64,000 nt of DNA. Source: Sphingomonas sp. Leaf357 (GTDB lineage Bacteria > Pseudomonadota > Alphaproteobacteria > Sphingomonadales > Sphingomonadaceae). Numbering within the stretch: position 1 is the first letter of the stretch; every line of letters starts with the position of its first letter. The notes under the pieces are model-generated. The model saw nothing but the letters and a program-made list of their open reading frames with translations, did not search any database and was not told the origin of the DNA. The DNA is taken from the NCBI RefSeq assembly GCF_001423845.1, contig NZ_LMPM01000003.1:1-64000 (forward strand), written 5' to 3'. This document shows, piece after piece, positions 60,262-64,000 of this stretch. The translations under genes were made by a program, and so were the position numbers.

Positions 60262-60969
60262 ATGCGCGTACTGTTGATCGAAGACGAGCCCACGACCGCC
60301 AAGGCGATCGAACTGATGCTCACGACCGAAGGCTTCAACGTCTATACGACCGATCTGGGCGAGGAAGGCCTCGATCTCGCCAAGCTTTACGATTACGACA
60401 TCATCCTGCTCGATCTCAATTTGCCTGACATGCACGGGTACGATGTGCTGAAGAAGGTGCGCGTCGCGCGCGTCCAGACCCCGGTGCTGATCCTGTCCGG
60501 CATCAACGAGATGGACAGCAAGGTCCGCTCGTTCGGCTTCGGTGCCGATGATTACGTGACCAAGCCGTTCCACCGCGAAGAACTCACCGCCCGCATCCAC
60601 GCCGTCGTGCGCCGCTCGAAGGGCCACAGCCAGTCGGTCATCCGCACCGGCAAGCTGGCCGTCAATCTCGACGCCAAGACGGTCGAGGTCGATGGCAGCC
60701 GCGTCCATCTGACCGGCAAGGAATATGCGATGCTCGAGCTGCTTTCGCTGCGCAAGGGCACCACGCTGACCAAGGAAATGTTCCTCAACCATCTGTATGG
60801 CGGAATGGACGAGCCGGAACTGAAGATCATCGACGTGTTCATCTGCAAGCTGCGCAAGAAATTGAGCATGGCCTGCGAAGGCGAGAACTACATCGAAACC
60901 GTCTGGGGCCGCGGCTATGTGCTGCGCGAGCCCGACGAAGTGGGTGCCGCCGCCGTAGCGGTCGCCTGA
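60262..60969 (+). CDS. ctrA: Cell-cycle response regulator CtrA
   Basis: 235 residues from ATG 60262; upstream in-frame ATG 60193 would overlap the regulatory region. An OmpR-type response regulator. The receiver opens [20 protein letters not shown] with phosphoacceptor D51 in [15 protein letters not shown] and Lys in YVTKPFH. The winged-helix DNA-binding domain has [13 protein letters not shown] and the recognition helix region [19 protein letters not shown], typical for CtrA. CtrA controls cell division, motility and replication in alphaproteobacteria. A strong terminator follows. Confidence 0.95.
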   Translation: MRVLLIEDEPTTAKAIELMLTTEGFNVYTTDLGEEGLDLAKLYDYDIILLDLNLPDMHGYDVLKKVRVARVQTPVLILSGINEMDSKVRSFGFGADDYVTKPFHREELTARIHAVVRRSKGHSQSVIRTGKLAVNLDAKTVEVDGSRVHLTGKEYAMLELLSLRKGTTLTKEMFLNHLYGGMDEPELKIIDVFICKLRKKLSMACEGENYIETVWGRGYVLREPDEVGAAAVAVA

Positions 60970-61001
60970 CCAACGGATTTTCCGCTCCCCGTACAGGGAG
61001 T

Positions 61002-61044
61002 AAGGCCGCGGCATCGGGGGGTGCCGCGGCCTTTCGTTTTTTTT
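61002..61044 (+). terminator. Rho-independent terminator after ctrA
   Basis: A perfect 12 bp stem AAGGCCGCGGCA / TGCCGCGGCCTT with an 8-base loop is followed by TTCGTTTTTTTT. Confidence 0.92.
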
Positions 61045-61062
61045 GGGGGGGTTGTCCGACTC

Positions 61063-61464
61063 CGTCATCCCGGACTTGATCCGGGATCCAACGCGCCGAA
61101 AACGCTATGGCAGCGGGTTCAGTCCCAATCCCACCGCAAGGTCGTTCCAGGCGGGATTGTCCTGCTCGATCAGCTCGATCTTCCAATCCCTCAGCCAGTT
61201 CTTCATCGCCCTCTCACGCGCAATGACGGCGTCCATCGTCTCGCCGGCCTCGTACCAAGCGAGCCGTTTGATCCCATGCCGCTTGGTGAAGCCGTCAAAC
61301 GTGCCCTCACGATGCTGGATCACCCGCCCGATCAGGTTCGAGGTAGCACCGACATAGATCGCGCCCAGGCGGCGGTTGACCATCAGATAGACGCAAGGTT
61401 CGCGTTCCCGCACTTGCCACCTCTTCAGCCGCACGTTGGATGCCGGATCGAGTCCGGCATGACG
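61063..61464 (-). mobile_element. Palindrome-framed GIY-YIG element 2 (family D arms)
   Basis: A 402 bp unit. The left arm (61063-61093) and right arm (61434-61464) are 31 bp inverted repeats with 28 matches. A short element with the same arm type and no gene is at 63117-63212. The GIY-YIG gene reads from the right to the left arm, as in element 1. Size, layout and subterminal sequence (CGCGCCGAAAACGCTATGG near the left arm) resemble the gene-less repeats. Confidence 0.65.
61105..61413 (-). CDS. GIY-YIG nuclease family protein (element 2)
   Basis: 102 residues from GTG 61413, with GAGG 6 bases upstream. A longer GTG at 61434 would start in the repeat arm. The GIY-YIG core is CVYLMVN with IYVGATSNLIGRVIQHREG. 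The catalytic region is IARERAMKNWLRDWK, and the tail is NPAWNDLAVGLGL. It is about 60% similar by eye to the element 1 protein, and here the stop lies just outside the left arm. The protein is small and has no other domain. A role in moving or processing the flanking palindromes is inference. Confidence 0.86.
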   Translation of the reverse strand: MREREPCVYLMVNRRLGAIYVGATSNLIGRVIQHREGTFDGFTKRHGIKRLAWYEAGETMDAVIARERAMKNWLRDWKIELIEQDNPAWNDLAVGLGLNPLP

Positions 61465-61484
61465 GTGGAGAGCTTAGCGAACCC

Positions 61485-63122
61485 TCACTTCCGCTCCCAC
61501 ACCTTCTCGCCGCCGACCCAGGTCTCCAGCACCTTGGTGCCACGCAGTTCGGTCGGGGACGCCAGCAGCGGATCGCGGTCGACGATGATGAAGTCGGCCC
61601 GCTGCCCCGCCGCCAGACGCCCGAACTTGTCCTCCGCGAAGCCGGCATAAGCGCCGCCTTGCGTGAACGCCCACCACGCCTGTTCGCGCGTGATCGCCTC
61701 TTCCGGCCGCCAGCCGCCGAACGGTTGCCCGGCCGCGTCCATGCGCGTGAACGCCGCCGCCCAGCCGGCGAACGGATCGGGGCTTTCGACCGGATAGTCC
61801 GATCCGAACGCGAGGTGTGCGCCGTTCTTCAGCATCGAGTTCCACGCATAGGCCCCGGTCAGCCGCGCCGGCCCCAGCCGGGCTTCGGCCATGATGCGGT
61901 CGCTCGTCTGGTGGACCGGCTGCATCGAGGCGATGATGCCGTTCTTGCCGAAGCGCGGCAGGTCGACGGGATCGACGATCTGCGCATGTTCGATCCGCCA
62001 GCGCCTGTCGCCTTTATAGGTATCGACCATCGCGTCGATCGCATCGAGCACCTGGGCATTGGCCTTGTCGCCGATCGCATGCACCGCGACCTGGAAACCC
62101 TCGAGCGAAGCTCGGCTCATCAGGTTGCGGATCACGTCCTCGGCCATGAAGCCGAGGCCGCTCTGTCTCGGTGCGTCGCTATACGGCGCCTTCAGCCACG
62201 CGCCGCGCGATCCGAGCGCGCCATCGGCGTACAGCTTCACGCCGCCGAGGCGCAGCTTGTCGCCATACAGCCACGGCGTCGGCCCGCGCCCGGCGATCTG
62301 CACCGCCGTATCCACGCCGCTGGCATAGCTCATCACCCGCACGCGCATCGCGCCGAGATCGCCCATCCGGCGATAGGCGAGCCAATCGTCCAGGCTCGTC
62401 CCCATGTCCGCCGTCGCGGTGATGCCGAAGCCGAGCAGGATGCTCTGCGCCTTCAGGAACGCGGCGTTGCGATCGCTCGGCAGTGGTTGCGGCAGGGCCT
62501 TTTCGATCAGGGTCTGCGCCGCATCCACGAACACACCGTTCGGCAGCAGCCCGGTCTTCTCGATCCGCCCGCCCGGAGGCGACACGCTCTTGGCCGAAAT
62601 GCCGGCCGCCTTCATCGCGGCGGCATTGGCCCAACCGGCATGTCCGTCGACCCGGCTCAGCCAGATCGACCGATCCCCCGCCACGCCTTCGAGATCGGCG
62701 GCGGTGGGAAAGCGGCCGAGACCCCAGATTTCCTGGTTCCACCCGCCGCCCAGGATCCAGCGGCGATCGGGATTGGCGGCAGCGTACGCGGCGATCTTCG
62801 CCTTGGCCTCGTCCAGCGTCTTGGTGTCCGACAGATCGAGCGCCAGCGCGCGGAAGCCGAGTTCCATGACATGGCCGTGCGCATCGACGAAGCCGGGCAG
62901 CAGCACCTTGCCCTTCATGTCGGCGCGCCAATCGAGCTTGTCCGGGCGCTTGTCGCCGCGCTGGAGCAGCTTCGTCACCTTGCCGCCCGGCGTCATCAGC
63001 AGCCCGGTGAACTGGATCGGCTTGCCGTCCTTGTCGAGCGTGATGCCGGCGACGTTGTCGACCAACGCGTCGGCGAGGACGGGGGATGGCATGAGGGCGA
63101 GGCCCAACCCCAATGCCGTCAT
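61485..63122 (-). CDS. YtcJ-type amidohydrolase (amidohydrolase 3 family), exported
   Basis: 545 residues from ATG 63122. The start is inside the family D repeat, yet gives a proper signal peptide (MTALGLGLALMPSPVLADA); a shorter start at 63089 loses it. Metal and substrate motifs: LPGFVDAHGHVMELG, LSRVDGHAGWAN, IHAIGDKANAQ-type VAVHAIGDKANAQ, RIEHAQIVDP and LAFGSDYPVESPDPFAGWAAA. Members deacylate or hydrolyse varied cyclic amides. It is in the same direction as the dehydrogenase upstream. Confidence 0.9.
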   Translation of the reverse strand: MTALGLGLALMPSPVLADALVDNVAGITLDKDGKPIQFTGLLMTPGGKVTKLLQRGDKRPDKLDWRADMKGKVLLPGFVDAHGHVMELGFRALALDLSDTKTLDEAKAKIAAYAAANPDRRWILGGGWNQEIWGLGRFPTAADLEGVAGDRSIWLSRVDGHAGWANAAAMKAAGISAKSVSPPGGRIEKTGLLPNGVFVDAAQTLIEKALPQPLPSDRNAAFLKAQSILLGFGITATADMGTSLDDWLAYRRMGDLGAMRVRVMSYASGVDTAVQIAGRGPTPWLYGDKLRLGGVKLYADGALGSRGAWLKAPYSDAPRQSGLGFMAEDVIRNLMSRASLEGFQVAVHAIGDKANAQVLDAIDAMVDTYKGDRRWRIEHAQIVDPVDLPRFGKNGIIASMQPVHQTSDRIMAEARLGPARLTGAYAWNSMLKNGAHLAFGSDYPVESPDPFAGWAAAFTRMDAAGQPFGGWRPEEAITREQAWWAFTQGGAYAGFAEDKFGRLAAGQRADFIIVDRDPLLASPTELRGTKVLETWVGGEKVWERK

Positions 63123-63212
63123 CCCGGACTTGATCCGGGATCCAACGGCCCGCAAAAGCAACGGCCGATCGGTGCGCGGCACGTTGGATCCCGGAACAGG
63201 TCCGGGATGACG
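63117..63212. repeat. Palindromic repeat family D, gene-less copy
   Basis: 31 bp arms (CGTCATCCCGGACTTGATCC... and its inverted partner) flank a ~34 bp spacer. It covers the gap between the dehydrogenase stop and the amidohydrolase, and provides that gene's ATG. Confidence 0.9.
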
Positions 63213-63226
63213 GGGTGTAAGGAAAC

Positions 63227-64000
63227 TCACTTCGCCAATCTCCTCACCAGCGCGCTGGTATCCTGCCGTGCGCCGCCCATCTTCTGCACTTCGGCGTAGA
63301 ACTGATCGACCAACGCCGCGACCGGCAGCACCGCGCCGTTCGTCTTCGCCTCGTCCAGCGCGAGGCCCAGATCCTTGCGCATCCAATCCACCGCGAAGCC
63401 GAAATCGAAGCGGTCCTGCCCCATCGATTCCCAGCGATTGACCATCTGCCAGCTTTGCGCCGCGCCGCCGGAGATCGCCTCGAACACCTTGGCCAGATCG
63501 AGTTCGCTCGCCTGCGCGAACCTCAATGCCTCGCTCAGGCCCTGCAACACCCCGGCGATGGCGATCTGGTTGACCATCTTGGTCGTCTGCCCCGCGCCCG
63601 CCGCGCCGACATGCACGATCCGCGCGGCATAGGCGGACATGATCGGCTCGGCCAATGCCATCGCTTCCGGCGTGCCGCCGCACATGATCGAGAGCTTGCC
63701 GTTCTCCGCCCCGGCCTGCCCGCCCGAGACCGGCGCGTCGACCGGCAGCGCGCGCGCCTCGGCCAGCCGCCGTGCGATTCCCGCCGAGACGGTGGTGTGA
63801 TCGATGAACACCGCATCCTCGCGCATCGCCGCGAACGCGCCGTCCGGGCCGAGCGTCACCGCATCCAGATCGTCGTCGTTGCCGACGCAGGTGATCACCG
63901 CATCCTTGTCCCGCGCCGCCTCGGCCGGCGTATCGGCGACCTTCAGCCCGGTCGCCTCCGCCTTGGCGCGCGTGCGATTGTAGACCGTGACGTCGTGTCC
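63227..64000 (-). CDS. 3-hydroxyisobutyrate dehydrogenase-like protein (5' end missing)
   Basis: The open frame runs off the window end; 257 C-terminal residues are present, of ~290 expected. The NAD-binding start GxGxMG lies outside, but VYNRTRAKAE and ITCVGNDDDL remain. The substrate motif DAPVSGGQAGAENGKLSIMCGG and the catalytic Lys in GAGQTTKMVNQI are clear. It reduces or oxidises a beta-hydroxyacid such as 3-hydroxyisobutyrate or tartronate semialdehyde; which one is not shown. Confidence 0.9.
   Translation of the reverse strand, partial: GHDVTVYNRTRAKAEATGLKVADTPAEAARDKDAVITCVGNDDDLDAVTLGPDGAFAAMREDAVFIDHTTVSAGIARRLAEARALPVDAPVSGGQAGAENGKLSIMCGGTPEAMALAEPIMSAYAARIVHVGAAGAGQTTKMVNQIAIAGVLQGLSEALRFAQASELDLAKVFEAISGGAAQSWQMVNRWESMGQDRFDFGFAVDWMRKDLGLALDEAKTNGAVLPVAALVDQFYAEVQKMGGARQDTSALVRRLAK

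Noticed and set aside
61063-61464. GIY-YIG genes as UvrC fragments or group I intron homing endonucleases
   Set aside because: The proteins are complete ~100 residue single domains with no UvrC parts, and there is no intron structure or split host gene around them.
1-64000. CRISPR array
   Set aside because: Repeats here are dispersed inverted pairs without regular direct repeats and unique spacers, and no cas genes are present.

Overview
The window is about 64 kb of GC-rich chromosome from an alphaproteobacterium, most likely a sphingomonad (Sphingomonas or a close relative). The grounds are the gene content, in particular a large hopanoid cluster, a ctrA-type cell-cycle regulator with a canonical CtrA box in front of it, and a class III type PHA synthase. 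Genes are densely packed, often with 1-4 bp ATGA/GTGA/TTGA overlaps. I saw no rRNA, tRNA, CRISPR array, phage or classical insertion-sequence transposase.

Region 1 (1-21.6 kb) is a near-complete hopanoid locus. It starts with the 3' end of dxs, a DUF2141 gene and the exporter hpnN. Then come mlaA/hpnM (lipid trafficking, minus strand), ispH-hpnH, hpnG, and a minus-strand operon hpnA-B-C-D-E-shc. It ends with hpnI-hpnJ and hpnK-ferritin-like-hpnL on the plus strand. Together these can make squalene (HpnC/D/E), cyclise it (Shc), add and trim an adenosyl side chain (HpnH/G), decorate bacteriohopanetetrol with an amino-cyclitol (HpnI/K/J), and move hopanoids (HpnN). The MEP-pathway genes dxs and ispH tie isoprenoid supply to the same locus. 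hpnO and hpnP are not in the window.

Region 2 (21.7-39 kb) holds an ABC-F ATPase, a GreA/GreB-type factor, a BaiN-like flavoprotein, a DEAD-box helicase with a DbpA-type tail and a UPF0178 protein. After these come a complete RND efflux operon (adaptor, pump, outer-membrane factor), a small PhaE-like protein with a class III PhaC, a GNAT enzyme, an alpha/beta hydrolase, a phasin and a WS/DGAT acyltransferase. The last group looks like a storage-lipid neighbourhood.

Region 3 (39-54 kb) has a GIY-YIG nuclease gene framed by palindrome arms, a P450-BM3-like self-sufficient monooxygenase, MAPEG and GFA proteins, an amidohydrolase and a multi-pass membrane protein. It continues with a pyruvate dehydrogenase E2/E3 operon into which a PIN/antitoxin pair and a thioesterase are interleaved, then a Usp protein and an M28 peptidase. 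Region 4 (54-64 kb) has an RcnB-like glycine-zipper protein, fRMsr, ArfB, an RluA-type synthase, an M15 peptidase, WrbA, pirin, a LysR regulator and CtrA. It ends with a second palindrome-framed GIY-YIG gene, a YtcJ-type amidohydrolase and a truncated beta-hydroxyacid dehydrogenase.

The most unusual feature is the intergenic DNA. At least eight families of paired inverted-repeat (REP/BIME-like) elements are scattered through the window. Two ~400 bp elements (39098-39501 and 61063-61464) have arms of two of these families but enclose a GIY-YIG nuclease gene in the same orientation; gene-less ~100 bp copies with the same arms occur nearby. This looks like an autonomous/non-autonomous pair of a small mobile element driven by a GIY-YIG protein. 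In addition, a 153 bp element with 18 bp terminal inverted repeats and a 9 bp target duplication is nested inside one such repeat. One repeat lies in frame inside the PDH E2 linker, and another supplies a start codon.
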